Source: Photobacterium salinisoli (lineage in GTDB: Bacteria; Pseudomonadota; Gammaproteobacteria; Enterobacterales; Vibrionaceae). Taken from it: 64,000 nucleotides of DNA. Position 1 is the first letter of the stretch, and the number at the start of each line of letters is the position of its first letter. Shown here piece after piece: positions 45,405-53,725 of this stretch. The position numbers were made by a program, and so were the translations under genes. The notes beneath the pieces were generated by a model. It was not told where the DNA came from, did no database searches, and was given only the letters and a program-made list of their open reading frames with translations. The DNA lies in the NCBI RefSeq assembly GCF_003614885.1, contig NZ_QZMS01000011.1, positions 868,001-932,000 on the forward strand, written 5' to 3'.

Positions 45405-46115
45405 ATGTCGATCAGCAGTACTCACATGGTTCACATTCACTTAATACGGCAACATTTTGATGGATTCAGGCAAGGTGTCCAGCGGTGCTTCTGGGCATTT
45501 GCGCTTTTGGTCGCGCCAACAGTACAGGCGCACCCTCATTCCTTTGCGGATATGAAGACCTACATCCAAGGAAAGGATGGCGTGATCACCGGCTTTAAAA
45601 TGGAATGGACATTTGATGCGATGACCTCCGCTTATATGCTGGACGGTGAGGATACTTCCCCTGAAAACGAGCAGAGCACCTTCCGTAAGATGGCGGCATC
45701 CATGCTGGAAAATATTCAGGGTGAACAGTATTTCACTAATTTTTATGACGGTGAGCAGCTGCTTCACTACAAACCGGCGCATAGCGGGCAACTGACGCGT
45801 GACCGGGCAAAACTGGTGCTTAGTTTCGTGCTTCCCCTGTCCAGTCCTCAGCGAATCACACCCGATACATTGCGACTGTTAGTGTTTGAGCCGAGTTTTT
45901 ATCTCGGGATGACATGGAATAGTGCAGAGGATGTTGTGTTGTCCGATGCGCTTGCCCGTGATTGCCGGGTTGAACTCATTGAGCCGAATCCGACGCCGGA
46001 GCAGGTGAGCTATGCCATGTCTCTGCCCGCAGATGCGAATCCGGATAACACCTTGGGGCAGTTGTTTACGCAAACCGTGCAAATGCATTGTGAGCACACT
46101 GCAGCCGGAAAATGA
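45405..46115 (+). CDS. DUF1007 periplasmic protein (metal transport partner)
   Basis: From ATG 45405 about 236 residues (GTG 45342 and ATG 45426 are alternatives). A signal peptide ends at VQA-HPHSF; the mature start HPHSFADMKTYIQGKDGVITGFKMEWTFDAMTSAYMLD is the DUF1007 hallmark, with early histidines that could bind metal. Such proteins are found beside NicO-type Ni/Co/Zn transporters, and one follows here after 68 bases. An acceptable role is periplasmic metal delivery; not shown experimentally that I know. Confidence 0.85.
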   Translation: MSISSTHMVHIHLIRQHFDGFRQGVQRCFWAFALLVAPTVQAHPHSFADMKTYIQGKDGVITGFKMEWTFDAMTSAYMLDGEDTSPENEQSTFRKMAASMLENIQGEQYFTNFYDGEQLLHYKPAHSGQLTRDRAKLVLSFVLPLSSPQRITPDTLRLLVFEPSFYLGMTWNSAEDVVLSDALARDCRVELIEPNPTPEQVSYAMSLPADANPDNTLGQLFTQTVQMHCEHTAAGK

Positions 46116-46183
46116 ATCGATTCATCAAGCAGCCGGATACAGAGCAAGGTGAAATCCTTGAGTCAGTTGAAGAGATAAAGTAA

Positions 46184-47269
46184 ATGGCACAAAGCAAAAT
46201 AGATCCGCGTCGTTGGTATGTCAGCGCAACGTTTGTATGCGTCATGGCTCTTATCTTTTATCAGTTGTGGTCTGTGTGGCCAACTCTGGTGGTGGAAAGC
46301 ATTCAGTGGCAGCGGGAAGTCAACGCCCAGCTGGCTGACTTGTTATACGATGCGAAGTCCAATCCGTTGATCGCCGGCGGATCGCTGGCAGGGTTCAGTT
46401 TTCTTTACGGCATGTTGCATTCGCTGGGTCCGGGACATGGCAAAGTGATTGTGACAACCTACCTGGCGACACATCCGACAAAGGTGAAAGCCAGTTTGAT
46501 GCTGACTGCCATTTCAGCATTTTTGCAGGCTCTGGTCGCAGTCGCTCTGGTGAGTGTGCTGGTTTGGGGCTTTCAGGCGTCGATGCGCGTTGTGAATGAG
46601 AAGGCTACCGTTTTCGTGTCGTTGAGCTTTACGCTGGTTGTGGTACTGGGCGGCTTGATCTGCTGGAAAGCAATCAGGCAAATATATCATTCAGTACGTG
46701 GGGCTCAGCGTCACGCTTCATCCTTGTCCTCTGTGTCATCAGCGTTCTCTTTGGTGCGTTCAGCCGCGCCACAACCGTCCGCGTTAACATCAGCGATTCT
46801 TCGCCCGGCTATTCGTGCCACTGCGCCAAGACAAACCGCTCAGGGTCATGATCACCATGCGGACTGCGGATGCGGACACCAGCATGTCGCAGATGCTGAA
46901 GCAATCAACCGGGCCTCAACCTGGAGGGAGTATGTCGGTATTGTGGCATCCATTGGGATCCGGCCTTGTACGGGAGCTGTGATGGTCCTTTTGTTTGCCA
47001 ACCTTGCCGGGCTTTACTGGATGGGTATTGTCAGTGCCATCGTGATGGCCGCAGGGACTGCATTCACAACGTCTGTGATTGCAATCATGACACTAGCAGG
47101 GAAACAATTGGTTCAGCGTTATCTGATGACTGGCAACAGTCACAGGAAGGCAGGCTGGCAACTGGCCGGTTATTATCTTCAGTTACTTTGCGGCGTGTTG
47201 CTGATGGTGATCGGTGCATTGCTCATGAACGGGCAGGATACCGGTATTTCTCCGATGTTTTCGGTGTGA
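46184..47269 (+). CDS. NicO/RcnA-like nickel/cobalt transporter
   Basis: A 361-residue membrane protein of the NicO family. It has HSLGPGHGKVIVTTYLATHP (the HxxGPGHGK motif of RcnA-type proteins) near residue 85, a central His-rich loop (GHDHHADCGCGHQH, about 221-234) and SIGIRPCTGAVMVLLFANLAGLYWMG in the second half. About seven helices. It could be an efflux or uptake pump for Ni, Co or, given the DUF1007 partner, zinc. Confidence 0.87.
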   Translation: MAQSKIDPRRWYVSATFVCVMALIFYQLWSVWPTLVVESIQWQREVNAQLADLLYDAKSNPLIAGGSLAGFSFLYGMLHSLGPGHGKVIVTTYLATHPTKVKASLMLTAISAFLQALVAVALVSVLVWGFQASMRVVNEKATVFVSLSFTLVVVLGGLICWKAIRQIYHSVRGAQRHASSLSSVSSAFSLVRSAAPQPSALTSAILRPAIRATAPRQTAQGHDHHADCGCGHQHVADAEAINRASTWREYVGIVASIGIRPCTGAVMVLLFANLAGLYWMGIVSAIVMAAGTAFTTSVIAIMTLAGKQLVQRYLMTGNSHRKAGWQLAGYYLQLLCGVLLMVIGALLMNGQDTGISPMFSV

Positions 47270-47296
47270 GTGCAATTGGCCCCGCGCCAAGTGGAA

Positions 47297-48181
47297 TCAC
47301 TCGGCTGCCGTGAAAATATCAACCAGCGTCTGGTGCAGAAACAGGTGTAAAGGGTTTGAACGATTGACGAGTTGGGTGTAGCTGGACAGCCTGACCTGAA
47401 AACGGGATGCGTCTGGTGTCGGGATACGCTTTAAACCGTCCGGTAAATTTTTTAGCGTGGTGAGAATCGCCACGCGCTCATTCTTCATAAACTGATAAGC
47501 AAGCTGCGGGCTATCTAGCTGATATTCAAAATCAAAGTGGTGTCCCAAAGCCACGAATTTTTCATAGTACGGCGATTTGTAATCATTCCAGCCACTGCTT
47601 CGCAGCATGATAAACGGCCAGTTTCGAACCTCATCGAAATCTGCCGTGCTATGACACTGCGCGATCGCCACGATAAATTCATCCCCGGTAATCTGCCGCT
47701 GATATATCTCACCCGAAACCTCAGCATTCCAGTAATGCACGCCCAGTGTAATTTCACCCTGAGCCATGGCTGTAAGCGTGGTCGGATTCCAGCTTGAGAG
47801 CACGACCTTACTTTTCGGTAAAGCGCGTTTGAGGCTTTGATAAATTTGCTGGCCATATTTATCCAGCGTGATCAGCGGCAAAGCGATCGTCAGGGTGTCG
47901 TGACAGTGTGCCGGATCAAACGACTTCTTCCGGAGTGTTGTCTGAAGGGCAGACAGTGACGATTGCAGCTGTGGTAAAAGGTGCTGCGTATAGGGGGTTG
48001 GTTCCAATCCACTTGGCGTCCGTTCAAACAGAGTTTCGTCTAATTGTTCACTCAGGCGGGAAAGTTGTTTGCTGACGGCGCTTTCAGAAATCCCCAGCCG
48101 GGCGGATGCCAGCTTCAGGTTTTTCGCTTTGCAGACCATCACTAAGGTTCGCAATAAATTTAAATCAACATGACTTTCCAT
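47297..48181 (-). CDS. LysR-type regulator
   Basis: A 294-residue regulator: VDLNLLRTLVMVCKAKNLKLASARLGISESAVSKQLSRLSEQLDETLFERTPSGLEPT at the start. The effector-binding domain is divergent from the well-known groups (LGVHYWNAEVSGEIYQRQI). Divergent from the alkylsulfatase gene across about 180 bases, so that gene is the likely target, in parallel with other sdsA/sdsB pairs. Confidence 0.9.
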   Translation of the reverse strand: MESHVDLNLLRTLVMVCKAKNLKLASARLGISESAVSKQLSRLSEQLDETLFERTPSGLEPTPYTQHLLPQLQSSLSALQTTLRKKSFDPAHCHDTLTIALPLITLDKYGQQIYQSLKRALPKSKVVLSSWNPTTLTAMAQGEITLGVHYWNAEVSGEIYQRQITGDEFIVAIAQCHSTADFDEVRNWPFIMLRSSGWNDYKSPYYEKFVALGHHFDFEYQLDSPQLAYQFMKNERVAILTTLKNLPDGLKRIPTPDASRFQVRLSSYTQLVNRSNPLHLFLHQTLVDIFTAAE

Positions 48182-48365
48182 TCAGTCAAATACGCCTTTC
48201 CGACAGTTCAACGAAGAGCCGATAGACTAAACAGACATCATAAGAGCGTCAACAGAACCTCGGCTGAATCCGTGATTTCCTTGCCTGTATTGAATCGGGA
48301 AATACGGATGTCCGACCTATTTGAACCAAGACGATTGAAGCCCTGCTGGAAATAAGGAAAGAAAA

Positions 48366-50345
48366 ATGAAGTTAAAAAAGTCTGTTGTTTATTTGTCGAT
48401 TGCATTGATATCGCAATCAGTCATGGCCTCAATGGAAATTACGCCTGACAGTAAGCCTGCCAGCATTTATACCATCGAAAAAAATGAAGCGGTCAGAGAC
48501 TACCTGAATTTCGAGAATCGCGATGATTTTAGTGCAGCAAGCAGAGGCTTTATTGCGACCTGGCCTGAGAAAACAATTCGCGACAAAGCAGGAAATGTCG
48601 TCTGGGATTTTAATGCCTATCAGTTTGTTAATGCGCAGAAGCAGATCGACACGATCAATCCATCTTTGCACCGCATGGCTCAGCTGAATAACAAGGCGGG
48701 CTTATTTCAGGTGAGTGACGGTGTATATCAGATACGCGGATTTGATTTGTCAGTGATGTCTTTTATCCGGGGTGAAAAAGGCTGGATCGTGATCGATCCA
48801 CTGATCTCTGAAGAAACGGCAAGAGCGGGTCTGAAACTATTGAATCAACATGTTGAGAAATTGCCAGTCACAGCCGTTGTGATCACGCACTCTCACATTG
48901 ATCATTTTGGTGGTATCTGGGGGGTTACGACCAAAGAAGCTTACGAGGCCGGTCAGGTTGAGGTCGTTGCACCGGAAGGTTTCTATGAGCATGCCATTTC
49001 AGAAAACGTGCTTGCGGGTAACCTGATGTCGCGCCGTGCAAGTTTCATGTACGGCAACCTCGCTGCGCCAGGACCGCGGGGTCTGGTCGATGCGGGGTTA
49101 GGCAAGACGACGTCGACCGGCGTTCCGGGAATTGTTGAGCCGACATTGCTGATTCAAAAAACCGGTGAAAAGCACACCATTGACGGCATCGAGTTTGATT
49201 TCCAGATGGCGAGCGGCTCAGAAGCACCGGCAGAGTTTATGGCGTATATGCCGAAATACAAAACCCTGCTGGCGGCTGAGGTGATGACGCATACCATACA
49301 TAATATTTCGACTCTGCGTGGCGCACAGACTCGGGACGCCAGCAAGTGGGCGGCCTACATTGATGAAACCATCCAACTGTATGGTGAAAAAGCCGACACC
49401 ATGATTGCATCGCATCACTGGCCAACCTGGGGCAAAGCGAAGATCAAAGATCAGCTGGAGAAAACCCGCGACATGTATCAGTACGTCCATGATCAGACTC
49501 TGCGTTTGGCGAACATGGGCTACACACCCAATGAGATTTCAGCCAGCATCCAGCTACCAGAGTCGCTCGATAAAGAATGGTACAACCGTGGCTACTATGG
49601 CACGGTGTCGCATAATGCCCGCGCAACGTACGACTTCTATTTTGGTGCCTGGTGGGATGGCAACCCGGCCAACCTGAATCCGCTGCCGCCGGAAGAAGCC
49701 GGAGCGAAATATGTTGAAGCCATGGGCGGGGCTGATAAGGTCATTCAGATTGCTCAAAAAGCGGTGGATCGCGGTGAATATCGCTGGGCGGTGACTTTGC
49801 TCAATCACGTGGTCTTTTCGGACCCGTCGAATACCCAAGCCCGGTATCTGGAAGCCGATGCGATGGAGCAGCTGGGATATCAGTCTGAGTCTGGCCCGTG
49901 GCGGAATAACTACCTGATTGGTGCAAAAGAGTTACGGGAAGGATTTAAACCTGCACCGACGCCAGATGCCACGGCTATCGCTAAAAACATGCCGGTAAGT
50001 TCTGTGCTGGAGTCACTGACCGTTCGGGTGAACCCGGAAAAAGCCGCAGGTAAAACCATCGCTGTGAATCTGAAGGTCACGGGAGATCAGAAGGCGGAAT
50101 CGGGAGAATACGCGATGTTGCTGTCGAACTCAGTGCTGAAAACGTATCAGGATCGCCAACTGGAACATGCCGATTTAACGCTGATGTTCAGTCAATCGGA
50201 TCTGGCCGCCTTGCTTACCCGGAAAGCCTCACTTGACGATCTGGTCAAAGCCGGAAAATTCAAGGTGTCAGACCGCGAGACCTTGAATGAGCTGATGGGC
50301 GTTTTTGATACCTTCGCCAATGATTTCGGGATTGTCACACCGTAA
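48366..50345 (+). CDS. Alkyl sulfatase, SdsA1/BDS1-type metallo-beta-lactamase fold
   Basis: A 659-residue exported enzyme that hydrolyses alkyl sulfates such as SDS to the alcohol. Signal peptide MKLKKSVVYLSIALISQSVMA. The zinc motif THSHIDHFGG (HxHxDH) lies near residue 176, further ligands in AEVMTHT, followed by the all-helical dimerisation domain (EYRWAVTLLNHVVFSDPSNTQARYLEADAMEQLGYQ) and a C-terminal SCP2-like domain. Length and order are the same as in SdsA1. Preceded by a divergent LysR gene. Confidence 0.93.
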   Translation: MKLKKSVVYLSIALISQSVMASMEITPDSKPASIYTIEKNEAVRDYLNFENRDDFSAASRGFIATWPEKTIRDKAGNVVWDFNAYQFVNAQKQIDTINPSLHRMAQLNNKAGLFQVSDGVYQIRGFDLSVMSFIRGEKGWIVIDPLISEETARAGLKLLNQHVEKLPVTAVVITHSHIDHFGGIWGVTTKEAYEAGQVEVVAPEGFYEHAISENVLAGNLMSRRASFMYGNLAAPGPRGLVDAGLGKTTSTGVPGIVEPTLLIQKTGEKHTIDGIEFDFQMASGSEAPAEFMAYMPKYKTLLAAEVMTHTIHNISTLRGAQTRDASKWAAYIDETIQLYGEKADTMIASHHWPTWGKAKIKDQLEKTRDMYQYVHDQTLRLANMGYTPNEISASIQLPESLDKEWYNRGYYGTVSHNARATYDFYFGAWWDGNPANLNPLPPEEAGAKYVEAMGGADKVIQIAQKAVDRGEYRWAVTLLNHVVFSDPSNTQARYLEADAMEQLGYQSESGPWRNNYLIGAKELREGFKPAPTPDATAIAKNMPVSSVLESLTVRVNPEKAAGKTIAVNLKVTGDQKAESGEYAMLLSNSVLKTYQDRQLEHADLTLMFSQSDLAALLTRKASLDDLVKAGKFKVSDRETLNELMGVFDTFANDFGIVTP

Positions 50346-50368
50346 ATGCAACAGTTTGATTCAAATTG

Positions 50369-50398
50369 AAAAAGCCCCCGAATGTTCGGGGGCTTTTT
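50369..50398. terminator. Terminator of the alkylsulfatase gene
   Basis: AAAAAGCCCCCGAA, loop TG, TTCGGGGGCTTTTT: perfect 14-bp stem with T run on both strands, between two convergent genes. Confidence 0.95.
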
Positions 50399-50524
50399 GC
50401 TAATGCAGAAACGGGTACTGAGTCAAAGCGCGATATATTAAGGCCAACAGCAACAAAAAATGCACTCACGGTTTCAAGCCTTGCCTCACAGGGGGAAAAC
50501 GTTAATACATCCCAGAAAGCGACT

Positions 50525-51013
50525 TCAATAAACTGACAATATTATCCCCGTCAAATATAACCCCACACCGTATGAGGCGTGAGCCAGCAGGCTGCGTAAT
50601 CTGGCGGTATTGGGGTGTGGTGTTTTGGATGCAGCAACGCCAGCGCCCATACCCGGTTGCATCAGGAAAAATGGAGCGACTACAGTCAGCACGCCAACAA
50701 TTAACGCGGGCAGTAAGGTCGGAGAGGCCGCCCATTCCAGTCCCCAGCCCCACAGCAGCACGGCGGCAAAGCAAATACCTATCGCATAGTGTGCCGTCCA
50801 GCCAAGCAGAGTTTCACCTGCTACAGGTTCTGCCTTACCAATATTGGCGTGAGCGAATTGCCCTTTAGGAAAGTGCCCGATCCAACGGCCAACCATGGAA
50901 TAGTTCAGAGAAGGGATCTTAAAACAGACTTTCAGGAACAGTGCCCACAGATCCATGACCAGGGTGGCACCGACACCCAGAGCAATGGCGCGTAGTATGA
51001 AATCAGGTTCCAT
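50525..51013 (-). CDS. DUF2938 membrane protein
   Basis: A 162-residue protein from ATG 51013 (GGAGAGAAC upstream); four helices. DUF2938 pattern: AIALGVGATLVMDLWALFLK, YSMVGRWIGHFPKGQFAHANI, GWTAHYAIGICFAAVLLW and PFFLMQPGMGAGVAASKTPHP. Function unknown. Divergent from the ArsR-rhodanese gene with the operator at 51115-51134 between them, so it is probably in the same regulon. Confidence 0.85.
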   Translation of the reverse strand: MEPDFILRAIALGVGATLVMDLWALFLKVCFKIPSLNYSMVGRWIGHFPKGQFAHANIGKAEPVAGETLLGWTAHYAIGICFAAVLLWGWGLEWAASPTLLPALIVGVLTVVAPFFLMQPGMGAGVAASKTPHPNTARLRSLLAHASYGVGLYLTGIILSVY

Positions 51014-51110
51014 CTTGGTTCTCTCCTTTTTTTGCGCGGACAATCATGCGGTTAACTATAACAATGTCAGCAAATGAGACGGCTGCGGTATCAATCCACT
51101 GATAATGCTA

Positions 51111-51134
51111 TATAATTCAATAAATCGATTGAAT
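51111..51134. promoter_or_regulatory. Operator ATTCAAT-N6-ATTGAAT at the arsR-rhodanese promoter
   Basis: A perfect 7-bp inverted repeat with 6-base spacer (51115-51134). A TATAAT box (51111-51116) overlaps its left arm, so a bound protein would block transcription. The same 7-6-7 operator occurs at 51955-51974. Confidence 0.78.
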
Positions 51135-51154
51135 GATGGGGCAGTTAATCTTCT

Positions 51155-51817
51155 ATGTCAACAATAAACAATCAGTATCATATTTATTCGGAGTTGGCTG
51201 ACCTTGCCCGACCTTTAGGAAATGCACACCGGCTTATACTGCTGGAACATATTGCCCAAGGGGAAAAGTCCGTTGAAAAGCTGGCAGAACTGGCGGATCT
51301 GACAGTGGCAAACACGTCACAGCACTTGCAGCAGCTAAAGCGAAATGGCTATGTCCAGACCCGCCGCGAAGGCAAGCATGTGTTTTATCGCCTTGCGGAC
51401 GCACCTGTTGTTGAACTCTTGATGGCATTGCGTCAGTTTGCCGAGTTCAACCATTCTGAGATCAGAAAGCTGGTGAAAGGCACTTTGCATCATCAGCAGG
51501 ATGTGGAGGCCATTTCGCGGGAAGAGTTACTGGTCCGGATGCAGGAAAACAGTGTGACCTTACTGGATGTGCGCCCTGAAGAAGAATTTGAACAAGGGCA
51601 CTTGCCCGGCGCGATCAATATTCCCCTTGCCGAGTTGGAAGTGCGGCTGTCAGAGTTGCCGAAAGAGCAGGAGATAGTCGCCTATTGCCGTGGCCCGTAT
51701 TGTTCGTTATCTATCACTGCGGTGAATGCGCTTAAAGAAAAAGGCTTATCTGCCCGCCGTTTAAATGATGGCGTGCCAGAATGGAAAGCAGCCGGGCATA
51801 AAATCGACGCGATCTGA
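51155..51817 (+). CDS. ArsR-family regulator fused to a rhodanese domain
   Basis: A 220-residue fusion. Residues about 10-95 are an ArsR winged helix (LARPLGNAHRLILLEHIAQGEKSVEKLAELADLTVANTSQHLQQLKRNGYVQTRREGKHVFYRL). Residues about 120-218 are a rhodanese domain with VTLLDVRPEEEFEQGHLPGAINIPLAEL and the active-site Cys in YCRGPYCSLS. Such fusions are thought to sense reactive sulfur or redox state. Here the gene sits next to a cluster that makes a dithiol antibiotic, and shares its operator with the exporter gene, so sensing holomycin, its thiol form or sulfur stress is a reasonable idea. Confidence 0.92.
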   Translation: MSTINNQYHIYSELADLARPLGNAHRLILLEHIAQGEKSVEKLAELADLTVANTSQHLQQLKRNGYVQTRREGKHVFYRLADAPVVELLMALRQFAEFNHSEIRKLVKGTLHHQQDVEAISREELLVRMQENSVTLLDVRPEEEFEQGHLPGAINIPLAELEVRLSELPKEQEIVAYCRGPYCSLSITAVNALKEKGLSARRLNDGVPEWKAAGHKIDAI

Positions 51818-51837
51818 GTAAGATCAGCGTTTTTGCG

Positions 51838-51873
51838 AAGGTTTCACTCAAATACCTATCAGTGTGAAACCTT
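51838..51873 (+). terminator. Terminator after arsR-rhodanese gene
   Basis: AAGGTTTCAC, a 16-base loop, GTGAAACCTT, then a pyrimidine/T-rich run. It separates this transcript from the exporter gene, which has its own promoter. Confidence 0.7.
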
Positions 51874-51917
51874 TCTTTCTGGCTCTCGGATTAGACACTC
51901 TGAATATCTGTCTAACG

Positions 51918-51974
51918 TTGACACATAGGTGATTCGTATCCTATGCTAATCATCATTCAATAATTCAATTGAAT
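51918..51974 (+). promoter_or_regulatory. Exporter promoter with second ATTCAAT-N6-ATTGAAT operator
   Basis: TTGACA (51918-51923), 18-base spacer and TATGCT (51942-51947) form a sigma-70-like promoter. The operator ATTCAAT-AATTCA-ATTGAAT lies directly downstream (51955-51974), at the likely start of transcription. Arms and spacing equal those at 51115-51134. Confidence 0.78.
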
Positions 51975-52027
51975 AATATTATTAAATTCAAACAATGTTA
52001 GTTGGCTATTTACATAAGGATTCCGGG

Positions 52028-53473
52028 ATGACTCTCGAGGAACAACAGGATGAACAGGTGGCACTGGGTACTAAGGTGTCGCCTGCATCTAAACTTGCTT
52101 TCCCCCTGCTGGCTGTGGTGCAGGCGACACTGATTTTTACCATTGTTATGATTGGTATCCCTCTGCCGGATATTGGAAGAGAGTTCGGGCTGCAGGCTTC
52201 AGATTTGCTTCTGGTCAGTACGGCATATGGGTTGCCTTTCAGCGGATTGTTGTTGTTCGGGGGCCGGTTGACAGACAGATTTGGCGGATTGAAATTATTC
52301 ACACTAGGCCTGTGTGTTTTTGGACTGGCTTCCGCGATTGCGGCTTTTTCAACCCATTTCAATATGATGGTTGCGATGCGCTTTTTGCAGGGAGTGGGCG
52401 CCGCTTTGACAGCACCCGCCGCTGTGGCTGTGTTGCGTACACTGTTTCCAGACCCGATCGCTTTCATGAGAGCAATGGCAACCTGGGGAGGAGTGTCAGT
52501 GCTGGGTGGTGGAGTAGGCTTTCTGGCCTCTGGCGTGGTAACGACTTGGGTTTCCTGGCGTTGGATGTTTGTTGTTCCTGTGCTTATCGCCATTATCGGA
52601 TTAATGGCCGTGAAATGGGTCTTACCGAAAGAAGAGCACGCCCAGGCGGTCAGCCATAAGATTGGGCTTGATCCTATCGGTGCCTTGCTGGCCACACTGG
52701 GTATTTCTATTGGTAGCTATGGGCTGATCGCCAGCGGCGAACTGGGTTGGTCAACCCCTGTTGTTCTCGTTCCTGTACTGGTGGGTCTGTGTCTCATCGT
52801 CCTGTTTATGGCTGTTGAACGGCGTGTCAGTGATCCGTTACTGCCAAAAGGGTTTATCGGAGAGCCGAACCGTATTGTGGGGCTGGTGGGTATTCTTCTG
52901 GCTGCCGCCAGTATGGGGCTGGTCACTTTTTTGTTGTCCTTGTTCCTTCAGATTCAACAAGGCTGGACGCCGCTTGAAACGGCAGGTGCATTTGTACCCT
53001 ACACCTTAACCTTACTGATTATGAATCAGGCGGCAAGTCGCATTGTCGGGTGGTTGGGGCCATTGAAAGTAACAATCAGTGGTTTAGTGGTTGGCGCTGT
53101 CGGGTTAAGTCTGCTCGCGGGCATTCATCAGGAAGTCACCTATGTGTCAGGATTATTGCCGGGCATTGTTATTCTGACGTTGGGTACGTCGCTCATGTTT
53201 TCCGGATCAGCTGTGCTGTCTACCATGAATGTCCCTCAGCATCAGGCTGGTTTGGCGGGGGGAGTGATGAATACCTCCATGGAATTAGGTCCCACATTCG
53301 GACTGGCTTCTTTGATGGCAATTACTGGCATAGCGTCTGACGTGGTCGGTGGTTATAGTCTGGCGTTTGCTACAGCTGCAGGCGTTTATATAGCGGCCGC
53401 CTTGCTGGCCTGGTTGATCACCAGGCATCGATATCAAGCAACGCCACACACAGCGAGTGAGCAATCAGGCTAA
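52028..53473 (+). CDS. hlmH: DHA2-family 14-helix exporter (HlmH candidate)
   Basis: A 481-residue MFS drug:H+ antiporter (14 helices). ATG 52028 has AAGGA 8 bases upstream and is preferred to ATG 51995. Motifs: LLVSTAYGLPFSGLLLFGGRLTDRFGGLKLF (motif A) and RFLQGVGAALTAPAAVAVLRTLF (motif B-like). In Streptomyces the holomycin cluster encodes the MFS exporter HlmH; position next to the biosynthetic operon and the regulator-shared operator fit export of holomycin. It is separated from hlmE by a terminator, so control is independent. The symbol is an inference. Confidence 0.75.
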   Translation: MTLEEQQDEQVALGTKVSPASKLAFPLLAVVQATLIFTIVMIGIPLPDIGREFGLQASDLLLVSTAYGLPFSGLLLFGGRLTDRFGGLKLFTLGLCVFGLASAIAAFSTHFNMMVAMRFLQGVGAALTAPAAVAVLRTLFPDPIAFMRAMATWGGVSVLGGGVGFLASGVVTTWVSWRWMFVVPVLIAIIGLMAVKWVLPKEEHAQAVSHKIGLDPIGALLATLGISIGSYGLIASGELGWSTPVVLVPVLVGLCLIVLFMAVERRVSDPLLPKGFIGEPNRIVGLVGILLAAASMGLVTFLLSLFLQIQQGWTPLETAGAFVPYTLTLLIMNQAASRIVGWLGPLKVTISGLVVGAVGLSLLAGIHQEVTYVSGLLPGIVILTLGTSLMFSGSAVLSTMNVPQHQAGLAGGVMNTSMELGPTFGLASLMAITGIASDVVGGYSLAFATAAGVYIAAALLAWLITRHRYQATPHTASEQSG

Positions 53474-53613
53474 GTGTGACGGTGAGCAAAAAAGTGCTTA
53501 CAGAGCGACATCTTGAGTTGCTGTAAATCTTGTCTTTGATCATATATGTCACAGGAGACTAGAAAACAATCAATTGATCGCTTGACCGAATAATATATCG
53601 CCTTCTAGTTTGT

Positions 53614-53655
53614 AACCTATCTACTTGTTGCATAGTAACGAGTAGATAGGTTTTT
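53614..53655 (+). terminator. Strong terminator between exporter and hlmE
   Basis: AACCTATCTACT, 15-base loop, AGTAGATAGGTT with T run. It ends the exporter transcript; the hlmE promoter must lie downstream (53656-53715) unless this is an attenuator. Confidence 0.9.
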
Positions 53656-53725
53656 GCGTTTTAGATAATAACAATTTTATTAAATGCAAATGATTGAAAG
53701 ACAAACTAAGGACACATGACCCATT

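Noticed and set aside
53664..53699. Fur-box-like sequence upstream of hlmE (GATAATAACAATTTTATTA)
   Set aside because: Only about 12 of 19 positions fit the consensus, in very AT-rich DNA; expected by chance.
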